DNA of 64,000 bases from an uncultured Oscillospiraceae bacterium. GTDB taxonomy: Bacteria; Bacillota; Clostridia; Oscillospirales; Oscillospiraceae. The notes under the pieces are model-generated. The model was not told where the DNA came from, searched no databases, and worked only from the letters and a program-made list of their open reading frames with translations. A program made the position numbers and the translations under genes. The stretch is taken from positions 1 to 64,000 of the forward strand of contig CAJUOT010000007.1 of NCBI GenBank assembly GCA_910588135.1, in the 5' to 3' direction. Numbering within the stretch: the stretch's first letter is position 1; every line of letters begins with the position of its first letter. Of the stretch, positions 33,068-41,647 are shown in pieces.

Positions 33068-34531
33068 ATGATCCCAACAGGGGATATAGGAGGAGACAGC
33101 ATCGCGGGGCTGGGCAACGATGAGGAGTTTTCAAATCTGACCTCACCGGAAGCTCAGGAAGCCGCTTACCGCTATCAAGCATATTTTCGTCCCGCCATGG
33201 ATGGCAGCAGTCAGCCCTATGTGGGCGATCCCATGCCGTTCTACGAGGATGGCGTCTACTACATCTACTATCTGAAGGATCAGGGGGATTCCCGCAACCA
33301 TTCGATCTATCTGGCCACGACCACGGATCTTGTGAATTATACCGAATATGACGATGTGGTGCTGGAGTCCACCCCCAGCGCGCAGGATGACTGGATCGGC
33401 ACCGGCTCTGTGGTCAACGTGGGAGGGACCTACTATCTGTTCTACACCGGCCACACCGACGGACTGCTGGAATACAAAGAAAAGATCATGGTGGCGGTGG
33501 GCGACAGTCCCCTGGCCTTCACAAAGCGGGCGGATTGGGAGCTCATCCCCCCCGATGAGCTGGGACAGAAGCGAGACTTCCGGGACCCGCAGGCCTACTA
33601 TGATCCGGAGTCTGGGAACATCACATTGACCGTGACCGCCGCTCAGGACGGCGTGGCGCGGATCTTGAAATTCACGTTGAGCGCCGATCTGCAAAACGCC
33701 GTCTATGATGGGATCATCTTCACCGACCCCACGGGCGATTTTTGGAACCTGGAATGCAGCGACACGTTCCGCATCGGTGATACCTGGTACATCACCTATT
33801 CAGGGCAGGACGACACCCTCTGGTTTGCCAGCTCCAGCACCCCATACGGTCCCTATGGCGAGGCGAAACGCATAGATGGCAAGCTGTTCTATGCCGCCAA
33901 ACATGTCGAAGACGGTGATTATGCTTATATGGTGGGCTGGGTGCGCCGGTCAAACGCGATGTCCTCCACCGTAGGTGTCACCGACTGGGCGGGCAACCTT
34001 GCTGTACAGAAGATCGTGCGGAAAGAAAATGGAGATCTGGTGCTGGCTCCGGTGGACGCTGTCGCTGATACCTTCACAACCCGCCGGGCCCTGGCCATCG
34101 AGGAGCCTCATGTGCTTGTGGAAGGTGAGGATACCTACGCCTATACCGATGTTTTTACCTGCTATAAAAGTTTCCTGCTCAGCGGCGAATTCCGCTATGA
34201 GAAGGAGGGCACCTTTGGGTTGAGCTTCGATTTTAACGGAGATTCTGGGCTGAACAAGTTCGTTGCGGTCGATCCCGCTGAAAATAAACTCCAGCTCTGG
34301 TTCAATGAAGGGGACACCTTGATCACCGAGACGGCGGTCAGTTTAGAGCCGGGGGAAACCTATTCCTTTACATACGTTCAAGAGGGGTCCGTGGGCATCT
34401 TCTATATTGACGGCATAGCCTCACTGACCGTCCGCTTGTATGGCGCCAGCGGGAAGTCTATCCAGCTTTTTGCAAAAAATAACAGTGTTCTGTTCACATC
34501 GCTGCAGCAGTATACAAGGCCTTCGGCTTGA
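33068..34531 (+). CDS. GH32-like protein with unusual N-terminus
   Basis: A ~487-residue five-blade-propeller protein. GH32-type acids are present in altered contexts: GDPMPFYEDG in place of WMNDPNG, DFRDPQAY and NLECSD. A C-terminal beta sandwich (YSFTYVQEGSVGIFYIDG) follows. No signal peptide is seen. The start is unclear: ATG 33068 has no ribosome site, while a good site (AGGAGGAGA) is followed by ATC, not a normal start. The 5' end may therefore have been lost or rearranged. It could act on fructans or have lost catalysis. Confidence 0.65.
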   Translation: MIPTGDIGGDSIAGLGNDEEFSNLTSPEAQEAAYRYQAYFRPAMDGSSQPYVGDPMPFYEDGVYYIYYLKDQGDSRNHSIYLATTTDLVNYTEYDDVVLESTPSAQDDWIGTGSVVNVGGTYYLFYTGHTDGLLEYKEKIMVAVGDSPLAFTKRADWELIPPDELGQKRDFRDPQAYYDPESGNITLTVTAAQDGVARILKFTLSADLQNAVYDGIIFTDPTGDFWNLECSDTFRIGDTWYITYSGQDDTLWFASSSTPYGPYGEAKRIDGKLFYAAKHVEDGDYAYMVGWVRRSNAMSSTVGVTDWAGNLAVQKIVRKENGDLVLAPVDAVADTFTTRRALAIEEPHVLVEGEDTYAYTDVFTCYKSFLLSGEFRYEKEGTFGLSFDFNGDSGLNKFVAVDPAENKLQLWFNEGDTLITETAVSLEPGETYSFTYVQEGSVGIFYIDGIASLTVRLYGASGKSIQLFAKNNSVLFTSLQQYTRPSA

Positions 34532-34629
34532 CCTCGTTCAAAAAAGCCGATCATGTGGACCGTAGGGATGATATCCCTGAAAAACCACATGACCGAAATA
34601 AGACGACAATTGATCGAACGCGTCACGGC

Positions 34630-34664
34630 AAAAGCCGTTCAGCACACAAGGCGGAGCGGCTTTT
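34630..34664 (+). terminator. Terminator after the sugar locus
   Basis: AAAAGCCG and CGGCTTTT pair across a 19-base loop and are followed by GCTTTC. Confidence 0.55.
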
Positions 34665-34706
34665 GCTTTCGTCCTTCATATGTCGAACCCTGTCGAAACA
34701 ATTTCC

Positions 34707-34735
34707 GTGACAAATCCTGTTGGAAGGAATATAAT
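34707..34735 (+). promoter_or_regulatory. Promoter of the mobilizable element's first gene
   Basis: GTGACA, 17-base spacer, TATAAT. It gives a ~190-base leader. Confidence 0.65.
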
Positions 34736-34772
34736 ACCAGTTGGGCGAAAGCCAATCTCCGCAGCTTTCCGG

Positions 34773-34928
34773 TGAGGTTCACACCGATGTGTGACCTCTG
34801 ACATTCATGGGCCGCACAGGGCATTTGAACCCCACTGTACGATGAAATATCCATGAGTGTTCCACAGTATTTGGCGCTGTGCCGGCAGCGCGGGTGTGCG
34901 CCTTTTCGTGTAAGCGGAAAGGACGTCT
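34773..34928 (+). promoter_or_regulatory. Structured leader of the sigma-like gene
   Basis: GAGGTTCACAC/GTGTGACCTC (34773-34797) forms a hairpin, and ACATTCATGG pairs with CCATGAGTGT further on. A short ORF from 34853 overlaps the next gene out of frame and is not convincing. The leader looks regulatory, but no known class is recognised. Confidence 0.4.
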
Positions 34929-35315
34929 ATGAACGACACGGTCGTTACTTATCGAGGCCAGCAAGTATCAGTGCCAAAGGAGGTCGCAGACTTTTTAGAG
35001 CGGGATCGCCGCCGTATGCGAGCACAGTACAAGCGGGATCAGAGGCACCTGAGTAGAAGGGATTTTGAAACGGTGCTGTCCAGCTATGGGGACGTTGAGC
35101 GTGTGACGGAGGATACCGCGCTGAAGAACCTCCAGCTTGAAACACTGCGGGAAGTGGTGGCCGGACTGGGTGAGCGAGATCGCAGGTTGATTTCCCTCCG
35201 ATACGACGAGGAATTGTCTATGGAGGCAATCGGCAGGCAGCTGGGCGTATCCAGAATGGCCATCTCAAAGCGGCTGAGAACGCTGAACCGAAAATTGAAC
35301 CGCGCTGTCGTCTGA
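34929..35315 (+). CDS. Sigma-70 region 4-like regulator of mobile elements
   Basis: A 128-residue protein whose C-terminal half is a sigma region 4 helix-turn-helix (LGERDRRLISLRYDEELSME then AIGRQLGVSRMAISKRLRTL). The N-terminal part is basic and lacks region 2, so it is not a complete sigma factor. Similar proteins open the mobilization modules of Clostridia elements. AAAGGA precedes the ATG. Confidence 0.75.
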   Translation: MNDTVVTYRGQQVSVPKEVADFLERDRRRMRAQYKRDQRHLSRRDFETVLSSYGDVERVTEDTALKNLQLETLREVVAGLGERDRRLISLRYDEELSMEAIGRQLGVSRMAISKRLRTLNRKLNRAVV

Positions 35316-35328
35316 CAGCGCGGTTCAA
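35295..35328 (+). terminator. Terminator of the sigma-like gene
   Basis: TTGAACCGCGCTGTC and GACAGCGCGGTTCAA form a perfect 15-bp stem with a 4-base loop, then TTTTTTT. The stem includes the last codons of the gene. Confidence 0.92.
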
Positions 35329-35440
35329 TTTTTTTGCACACCATGGTTTACAAAACCGTTCCGAGTGTCCTAAGTCAATGAGAGGCACAAATTCCAAACA
35401 CGATGTGCCCCTCCAACACACGCGAACGGAGGATAAGATC

Positions 35441-36421
35441 ATGAGACAACAACTCAAGCTGCTCACCATGAGCGACATCCACGCCGAGCAGGTGCGCTGG
35501 CTGTGGGAGCCATACCTGCCCAGGGGAAAGATTACCATCATCCAGGGTGACCCCGGCGATGGCAAGACCACCTTTGTGCTGGCGCTGGCGGCACTGCTGA
35601 CCCAGGGGCTTCCGATGCCGGGCGGCAGTGCGGCGGCACCACCCATGAACGTGATTTATCAGACGGCGGAGGACGGTCTGGCGGACACGATCCGTCCCCG
35701 GCTGGATGTGCTGGGCGCGGACTGCTCCCGGGTGCTGGTCATTGATGAAAGCGAACGGGAGCTGACATTGGATGACCAGCGGCTGGCCCAGGCCATCCGG
35801 CAGACGGGCGCGGGGCTGGCAGTGCTGGACCCCATCCAGGCGTACCTCGGCAACAACGTGGATATGCACCGGGCCAACGAGGTGCGTCCCATTTTCAAAC
35901 GGCTGGGACAGCTGGCGGAGCAGACCGGCTGCGCCATCGTGCTGGTGGGACACATGAACAAGATGCAGGGCGCCAAGTCCGCGTACCGTGGTCTGGGCTC
36001 CATCGATTTCCGGGCGGCGGCTCGGAGTGTGCTGCTGGTAGGCCACTCCAAAGATGACGATGACCTGCGCGTGGTGGTTCACGACAAGAGCAGTCTCGCG
36101 CCAGAGGGCCCGGCAATCTTATTCTCTCTGGATTCAGACCTGGGTTTTCAGTGGAAGGGCTTCTGCGACGCCACCGCCAGCGAGCTGCTCTCCGGCAGCG
36201 GTCCCAGCACGACCAAGACGGAACAGGCGGAGCAGCTTCTCCAAGATTTGCTGGTAGGAGGTGAGCTGGCATCGGACGAATTGGTGCGTCGCGCTTCCAC
36301 GATGGGGATCTCAGAACGGACGCTGAAAATCGCCAAGCAGAACCTTGGTGTGACCGCCGTCCGCCGTGGCGACCGTTGGTACTCATATCTGCCGCAAGAG
36401 GGTAAGGGGGTAAAGTGCTAA
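35441..36421 (+). CDS. RepA-like AAA ATPase (RecA-fold helicase loader/helicase)
   Basis: A 326-residue RecA-fold ATPase (AAA_25 type) with Walker A GDPGDGKTT near residue 36, Walker B LAVLDPIQAYL near 127 and LVGHMNKMQGAKSAYRGLGS. It resembles RepA helicases of plasmids and the ATPases of integrative mobilizable elements. A winged-helix-like C-terminus (ELVRRASTMGISERTLKIAK) may bind DNA. ACGGAGG precedes ATG 35441. Confidence 0.8.
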   Translation: MRQQLKLLTMSDIHAEQVRWLWEPYLPRGKITIIQGDPGDGKTTFVLALAALLTQGLPMPGGSAAAPPMNVIYQTAEDGLADTIRPRLDVLGADCSRVLVIDESERELTLDDQRLAQAIRQTGAGLAVLDPIQAYLGNNVDMHRANEVRPIFKRLGQLAEQTGCAIVLVGHMNKMQGAKSAYRGLGSIDFRAAARSVLLVGHSKDDDDLRVVVHDKSSLAPEGPAILFSLDSDLGFQWKGFCDATASELLSGSGPSTTKTEQAEQLLQDLLVGGELASDELVRRASTMGISERTLKIAKQNLGVTAVRRGDRWYSYLPQEGKGVKC

Positions 36422-36718
36422 GGACATTGCCCGGTTGCCTCCTTGCCCGCCGTGTCCCTGTGTCGGCCCGTGTGCGGCCCCGTGTCCGCTTTTGCGGGGC
36501 GAGGCGAGGAATGACCCACAAAACGGTTCGGGCGCGGTGTGCGCCCTTTGTGGGCCGTTTGTGGAGAGCACCCGGTTTAGGGCACCACAGAAACGCCCCG
36601 TTGGGGCGGAGGCCTACCCTTTAGGGTAGGGCAAGCATCGCGTCCGGCTATACGCCGTCCGCATTCGCCGGGGCCATGCCCCGGTACCCCCTGCCCCTAA
36701 AGGGGAGAAAGGAATTCA
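36422..36718 (+). promoter_or_regulatory. Candidate oriT region
   Basis: About 300 non-coding bases lie directly upstream of mobC and the relaxase, the usual place for oriT. It contains three short perfect hairpins: CGCCCCGTTGGGGCG (36594-36608), CCTACCCTTTAGGGTAGG (36613-36630) and GGGGCCATGCCCC (36671-36683). A nick site cannot be named by eye. Confidence 0.5.
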
Positions 36719-37033
36719 ATGCAGAAGAAGAAAACAGCGATCGTCACCGCCCGGATGATGCCGGAGGTCAAGCGCCAGCTCCAGGCACGGGCGCGGGACG
36801 CAAATATGACCCTCACCAACTACCTGATCATCTGCGGGCTCGGACAAGAGATCACTCGGGTGGAAGGACTGGACGCGGTACTCTCCGAACTGAAGGCCCA
36901 GGGCCGCAACCTCAACCAGCTCACCACCTTGGCCAACATGGGACGGCTCACCGTCCTGCGCGGTGACGACCTCATTCAAGCCTACAGCAAACTGTGCGAC
37001 ACGCTGAACGCGTTGGTCACGGAGGTGCGCTGA
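36719..37033 (+). CDS. mobC: MobC-family mobilization accessory protein
   Basis: A 104-residue protein with a ribbon-helix-helix start (TAIVTARMMPEVKRQLQARA, then MTLTNYLIICG) and the MobC pattern NLNQLTTLANMGR. It should bind oriT and help the relaxase open the DNA. Its stop overlaps the relaxase start (TGATG). Confidence 0.82.
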   Translation: MQKKKTAIVTARMMPEVKRQLQARARDANMTLTNYLIICGLGQEITRVEGLDAVLSELKAQGRNLNQLTTLANMGRLTVLRGDDLIQAYSKLCDTLNALVTEVR

Positions 37034-38031
37034 TGGCAACGTTCACTGCGCTCCAAAACAAAACGAAGAACACCAAAGCGCTGCGCAATGTGATCGACTA
37101 CGTGGAGCAGGAAAAGAAAACGCGCTGGGGCAACGCACAGCTGGTCACCGGGCACAACTGCGTTCCCCAGTCCGCGCTCACCGAGATGCGGATGACCAAA
37201 AACCGTTTCCGCAAAACTGATGGGACGCAGTTCTACCACTTCGTCCAGTCCTTTTCCGCAGAGGACAACATCACCCCCCAAGAGGTCAACGCCATCGGCC
37301 TGGAGTTCGCGCAGAAGCAGTTCCCGGATTTCGAGGTGGTGATCGCCACCCACGTTGACACCGGACATCTGCACAACCACATGGTGGTGAACAGCGTCAG
37401 CTGCAAGGATGGTCACAAGCTCCATCAGAGCTACAGCGACCTGTTGACGCACCGCAAAGTGAACGATCAAATCTGTCTGGCCCACGGTCTGCGGGTGTTG
37501 GATGAGTGCGATCCCAGAAAGAAAAAGAAGCGTATGAAGCCCGGTGAATACCAGGCGGGTCTGCGCGGCGACAGCTGGAAGCTGGATCTCATCCAGGCCA
37601 TCAACGAGGCGCTGGAGTACGCCGCCAGCCGGGAGAGCTTCATCGAAAACATGGAGGTGGAGGGCTACGAGGTTTCCTGGTCGGACACCCGGAAGCACAT
37701 CACCTTCACCTGTCCCAATGGGCGCAAGTGCCGGGACAGCAGTCTCCACGATGAAACCTTCCTCAAAGAAAATCTGGAGATGCTGTTTCTATTCCGGCAG
37801 GCCACCGATTTCCGTCCACAGACGGTGGAGCCGGACGAGGGCTGGCTGGGCGAGCTGGCCGCTGGATGGTTCCGTGTGGCGGCGGAGCTGCAGCGCGATG
37901 AGGAATGGCAGCTCCCCGCGCCGCCCACCTGGACAGACAGCAAACAGCGCCGCCGCGAGGCCATTAAGAAAATGGCCATGGGACAGAAGTTCAGCGGCGG
38001 GCAAGAATATAATTTTGAACAGACCCTGTAG
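37033..38031 (+). CDS. Relaxase (MobA/VirD2 type)
   Basis: A 332-residue mobilization nuclease (PF03432). The metal-binding motif HVDTGHLHNH is at residues 107-116, preceded by VQSFSAEDNITPQEVNAIG. The tyrosine-bearing N-terminus includes NVIDYVEQEK. It should nick oriT and carry one strand to a recipient through a helper conjugation system, as no type IV secretion genes are present here. The start is fixed by the TGATG overlap with mobC. Confidence 0.88.
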   Translation: MATFTALQNKTKNTKALRNVIDYVEQEKKTRWGNAQLVTGHNCVPQSALTEMRMTKNRFRKTDGTQFYHFVQSFSAEDNITPQEVNAIGLEFAQKQFPDFEVVIATHVDTGHLHNHMVVNSVSCKDGHKLHQSYSDLLTHRKVNDQICLAHGLRVLDECDPRKKKKRMKPGEYQAGLRGDSWKLDLIQAINEALEYAASRESFIENMEVEGYEVSWSDTRKHITFTCPNGRKCRDSSLHDETFLKENLEMLFLFRQATDFRPQTVEPDEGWLGELAAGWFRVAAELQRDEEWQLPAPPTWTDSKQRRREAIKKMAMGQKFSGGQEYNFEQTL

Positions 38032-38051
38032 AGCAGGGAGAAAGGATATTT

Positions 38052-38330
38052 ATGAGAAACGATATGGACGAGTATCTGGAAACCGGAATGATGGGTGCCT
38101 ACCACCCGGATAAAACATTCGTGCGCTATGACGAGGACGGTGTGCACACCATATTCCGGGATGCGGGCCTTTGGGAGCGAGATGGATATCTCGTCAGAGA
38201 GCGGCAGATGCTGATCGACCAGCAGGAATTTTTTATCATGTCCGTATTCCCGGAGCAGCCCGCCGCCACTCCCACGGACAAGATGCTGGAGCTCATCGAT
38301 GCCGAGCTGAAAAAAGAAGCCCACAGATGA
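38052..38330 (+). CDS. Small protein between relaxase and recombinase
   Basis: A 92-residue acidic protein, MRNDMDEYLETGMMGAYHPD onward, with AGAAAGGA before the ATG. Not recognised; its place between mobilization and recombination genes suggests an accessory role in the element. Confidence 0.55.
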   Translation: MRNDMDEYLETGMMGAYHPDKTFVRYDEDGVHTIFRDAGLWERDGYLVRERQMLIDQQEFFIMSVFPEQPAATPTDKMLELIDAELKKEAHR

Positions 38331-38415
38331 TAAAGTTTCAGTAGACTTTGGCGGGCCGGTGCGGTATGATGTGCGTACCGTACCGGCTTGCCCCCGGAAA
38401 GGAGGAAACGATAAC

Positions 38416-40104
38416 ATGGCAAGCCAAAAATATACCATTCTCTACGGGCGGCTCAGTCAGGAGGACGACCGGGCAGGGGACTCGAATTCCATCGTCAATC
38501 AGCGTCTGCTGTTGGAACGATACGCTCAAACCAATGGGTTTGAAAACACCCTGTTCCTGGCAGACGATGGGTACAGCGGGACGAATTTCGAGCGGCCCTC
38601 TTGGAAAAAGATCATTGAGATGATCGAAGCGGACGAGGTGGAAACGCTGATCGTCAAGGATATGTCCCGTCTGGGCCGCGAGTATCTGCAGGTGGGCCAG
38701 CTGACGGAGCTCTACCTGCCCGCGAAGGGCGTCCGCTTCATCGCCATCAACGATGGGGTGGATTCCCTGGTGGAGAGCAGTACAGATTTTAATCCCATCA
38801 GGAACTGGGCAAACGAGCTGCACGCCAAGGACACCAGCAAGAAAGTTCGGGCTGTGAAAAAGCTCCAAGCGGAGCGGGGTGAACGTCTCGGCGGCAGGCC
38901 GCCTTACGGTTACCGCAAAAAATCCTCGGACCGCAAAGAGATTGTCCCCGACGAGGAAACCGCTCCCATCGTCCAGCGCATCTTCCAGCTGTGCGCCGGC
39001 GGCAAAGGCCCCGGCCAGATTGCCCGAATTTTGACGGATGAGCAGATTTTGACGCCCGCCAATTACGCCTATCAAAAAATGGGGAAGTCCCACAACCACA
39101 TGGACACCACCCGGCCTTACCGCTGGAGCTGCAGTTCTGTGACAGGAATTCTGAACAATAAGGTCTATCTCGGGCACACGGCGGGACTGCGATCCACATC
39201 CCTCTCGTACAAAAACAAGAAACTGGTTCGCAAGCCGGAGAGTGAGCAGGTCATCGTGGAGAACACCCACCCGGCGCTGGTCAGCCAGGAGCTGTGGGAG
39301 ATCGTGCAGGACGTGCGGCAGCACAAAAAGCGCATTCCCAAACAGATGGAGGAACCGAATCTTTTCTCTGGGTTGGCCTTCTGCGCTGACTGCGGCAAGC
39401 CCATGGTCCTTCACCGGGCCAGTACGATGAAAAAGACAAAGTACAATTTTACCTGTTACACCTATGGGAAATGGGGTAAAAGCGAGTGCTCGTCCCACCA
39501 CATCAAGGAGGACGAACTGTGCAAAATTGTGCTGGACGACATTCGGCGGATCACCCACTTCGCCCGGATGAAGGAGCGGCAATTCGCGGCGTACATCAAT
39601 CAGAAGAACAGCAAAGAACTTCGGCGGGAGATGAACGCGCTCCAAAAGGAGCTGGATGCTATGCACAAACGGGACGGTGAGTTGTCCGCGCTGTTCAAAC
39701 GGCTCTATGAGGATCATGTCCTCCAGCGAATCACCGCCGAGCAGTTCCGAATGCTTTCCGCTGATTATAACACTGAGCAGAAGGCGCTGCAAGAGGCTAT
39801 CCCGGAGAAGGAGGCCCGGCTGGAGAAGCAGAAAGCGTCCACCGCAAGCGTGGAGGCATTTATCGAGAAGGCGAAGCGGTTCACCACCATTGATAAGCTC
39901 ACGCCGGAGCTGGTGCGGCTGTTCATCCAGCGCATCGAGATCGGGGCACGGCCCCCGAAGGGCTCACATTTCGCCCAAGGCATCAAGATGATCTACCGGG
40001 ATATCGGGTGTACGGACAGTGAGATGGAGCCGGGGGAATGTCCGCCGCAGCATTTGCTTCCACCCATCCCGCCGGTGGAGGAACTCGCGAAGATGCTGGC
40101 GTAA
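38416..40104 (+). CDS. Large serine recombinase (TndX/TnpX-like)
   Basis: A 562-residue site-specific recombinase. It has an N-terminal resolvase domain with catalytic Ser14 (LYGRLSQED), GYSGTNFERP and DMSRLGREYL; a recombinase domain (GERLGGRPPYGYRKK); a zinc ribbon (FCADCGKPMVLHR and CSSHHIKEDELC); a long coiled coil (about 400-500); and a C-terminal segment ending VEELAKMLA. Such enzymes excise and integrate Clostridia transposons. AAAGGAGG precedes ATG 38416. The right copy of the 20-bp repeat lies 119 bases after its stop. Confidence 0.92.
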   Translation: MASQKYTILYGRLSQEDDRAGDSNSIVNQRLLLERYAQTNGFENTLFLADDGYSGTNFERPSWKKIIEMIEADEVETLIVKDMSRLGREYLQVGQLTELYLPAKGVRFIAINDGVDSLVESSTDFNPIRNWANELHAKDTSKKVRAVKKLQAERGERLGGRPPYGYRKKSSDRKEIVPDEETAPIVQRIFQLCAGGKGPGQIARILTDEQILTPANYAYQKMGKSHNHMDTTRPYRWSCSSVTGILNNKVYLGHTAGLRSTSLSYKNKKLVRKPESEQVIVENTHPALVSQELWEIVQDVRQHKKRIPKQMEEPNLFSGLAFCADCGKPMVLHRASTMKKTKYNFTCYTYGKWGKSECSSHHIKEDELCKIVLDDIRRITHFARMKERQFAAYINQKNSKELRREMNALQKELDAMHKRDGELSALFKRLYEDHVLQRITAEQFRMLSADYNTEQKALQEAIPEKEARLEKQKASTASVEAFIEKAKRFTTIDKLTPELVRLFIQRIEIGARPPKGSHFAQGIKMIYRDIGCTDSEMEPGECPPQHLLPPIPPVEELAKMLA

Positions 40105-40119
40105 GGGCAAAAAAGGAAG

Positions 40120-40147
40120 GGAGCGGGCGGCTTCCGCCGCCCGCTCC
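40120..40147 (-). terminator. Terminator near the right element edge
   Basis: GGAGCGGGCGGC and GCCGCCCGCTCC form a 12-bp stem with a 4-base loop. On the minus strand it is followed by CTTCCTTTTTT, so it best ends leftward transcripts from the PepSY gene; on the plus strand it only adds a hairpin after the recombinase. Confidence 0.7.
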
Positions 40148-40222
40148 GCAATATCTGGGGTAGGTTCAACTTTTGTCCCTGTGAACAGGAACAGAAGGGT
40201 TCGAGCGGGTTTTCCCTTCAAG

Positions 40223-40242
40223 CCGTAAACAAAATGTGAATT
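40223..40242. repeat. Right copy of the perfect 20-bp direct repeat (possible attR)
   Basis: CCGTAAACAAAATGTGAATT, identical to 5721-5740. An imperfect palindrome (TGTCCCTGT/ACAGGAACA, about 40174-40193) lies just to its left. Confidence 0.55.
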
Positions 40243-40293
40243 CCGGCGATATTTCCCGACAACCCCCGTCCCTCCGGCCGCCTGCGCGGCCCG

Positions 40294-41460
40294 TCAGTCC
40301 CGCTCCCACTCGTGCTGCAGCACCTCCCCGGTGGCGGCGTCGATCTCATACTCGTACTGCGTCCTGTCCTTGTAGAACTCGATTTTATATACCGCCCTGC
40401 CGTCCTCGCAGTCCAGCTCCGTCTCGGTGAACACAACCTCGTCCGCCGCGCAGCCCGCGTGGCGCAGGGCCGTCTGGCGGGCCGCCTCCGCTCCGATGCC
40501 GCCATTTTTTCCGGCGCCTCCGCCCTGGCCCCCGCCGGGGGCGGAAAGCGCCTCCGCGCTTCTGGCGTACACCTCCCCGGTCGTGGCGTGGATCTCGTAC
40601 TCATACTCATGGGTCCCGGTTCGGAACTCCAGCTCATAGACCAGCACGCCGTCCTCGTCGTCCAGCTCCGCCTTGGTGAAGCGCGCCTGCGTCCCGTCCA
40701 CCCCCGCGTCCGCCAGAGCGGCCCGCTTGGCGGCGTCCAGCCCGATGCGCCCCTGGCTCCCCGGCTGCGTGGGCTGGGGGGCGGCGGTGGGCTGGGAGGT
40801 GGGTTGGGAGGTGGCCGCGGGCGGCTGGGAGGACTGGGCCGGCTCCGTCCCGGCGGGCGGGGCGCTGTCCGCCGGGGTCTGGCCCACGTAGGTCACAACG
40901 CCCTTGCTGTACACCTCCCCGGTGTGGCCGTTGATCCCGTACTCATATTCCGTGTCCCCGGCTCGGAACTTGAATGCAAAGACGGGCAGGCCGCCCTCCC
41001 AGTCCTTCTCCTCCTCGGTAAAGACGGCCTGATCCTCCGGCACCCCCGCGTCCGCCAGGGCCGTCCGGCGGGCCTCTTCCATGGTGAGGGGGATCAGCGG
41101 CGGCGCGCTGCTCCCGGCGGATTTCACCGTTTTGCTCTCCCGCCTCACCACGGAACCGTCCTCCGCGTCGATTTTATACTCGTATTCCGTGTCCCCGGCG
41201 GTGAACTCCACCTCGTAGACAAACCCCTCCTGGAAGCGCCCGTAGCTCACCTCCACCTCCCGGGCCTCCACGGGGTCCACCCCCGCGTCGGCAAAGGCGA
41301 AATTCTGGGCCCGCTGCCCGCCGATGGCCGAATCCGGCTTCTGCCTGCCCATGGCGTACACCACAACGCACGCGCCCAGCGTCACCAGGGCCACTCCCGC
41401 ACAGGCCAGGGCCAGCGCCGCCTTTTTCGGATTGGAAAACCACTTTTTCCCCTCTTGCAT
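40294..41460 (-). CDS. Membrane-anchored protein with four PepSY-like repeats
   Basis: A 388-residue protein with one N-terminal membrane helix (about residues 12-35, KAALALACAGVALVTLGACV) and four repeats of the pattern A(A/R)xxALxDAGV...E(Y/F)EF..G..EYEYxIxAxTGEV. Such PepSY-like modules sit outside the membrane and are thought to modulate peptidases or bind cell-wall factors. Repeats 2 and 3 are joined by a proline/serine/threonine linker (~residues 205-250). AAAGGAG precedes ATG 41460; the longer frame to 41664 lacks a site. Confidence 0.75.
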   Translation of the reverse strand: MQEGKKWFSNPKKAALALACAGVALVTLGACVVVYAMGRQKPDSAIGGQRAQNFAFADAGVDPVEAREVEVSYGRFQEGFVYEVEFTAGDTEYEYKIDAEDGSVVRRESKTVKSAGSSAPPLIPLTMEEARRTALADAGVPEDQAVFTEEEKDWEGGLPVFAFKFRAGDTEYEYGINGHTGEVYSKGVVTYVGQTPADSAPPAGTEPAQSSQPPAATSQPTSQPTAAPQPTQPGSQGRIGLDAAKRAALADAGVDGTQARFTKAELDDEDGVLVYELEFRTGTHEYEYEIHATTGEVYARSAEALSAPGGGQGGGAGKNGGIGAEAARQTALRHAGCAADEVVFTETELDCEDGRAVYKIEFYKDRTQYEYEIDAATGEVLQHEWERD

Positions 41461-41523
41461 CACAGACCGCTCCTTTCCGTCCCGCGGGCGGGCCGAATCC
41501 CCGCCCCTCGTCTGTTCCCGGCT

Positions 41524-41553
41524 ATTATACAACGCCCCGCGGGGGCCGGTCAA
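41524..41553 (-). promoter_or_regulatory. Promoter of the PepSY gene
   Basis: Minus-strand TTGACC (41553-41548), 18-base spacer, TATAAT (41529-41524). Confidence 0.75.
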
Positions 41554-41588
41554 GCGCCAGACTCTGGGCGGGATTTGGAATTTCGCCC

Positions 41589-41617
41589 TTGCCGCCGGGA
41601 AAAAATATTGATATACT
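41589..41617 (+). promoter_or_regulatory. Promoter of the dCMP deaminase-apbE operon
   Basis: TTGCCG, 17-base spacer, TATACT, about 30 bases before the start codon. Confidence 0.7.
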
Positions 41618-41647
41618 TGTCGCTGTAAAACGAACGGAGGGGACGCC

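Noticed and set aside
34853..35056. 67-codon ORF overlapping the sigma-like gene
   Set aside because: No ribosome site, overlaps a well-supported gene in another frame, and its sequence resembles nothing known.
40174..40193. Imperfect palindrome TGTCCCTGT/ACAGGAACA as the recombinase attachment site
   Set aside because: It is well placed after the large serine recombinase, but I found no matching half-site at a left boundary, so it is mentioned only as context.
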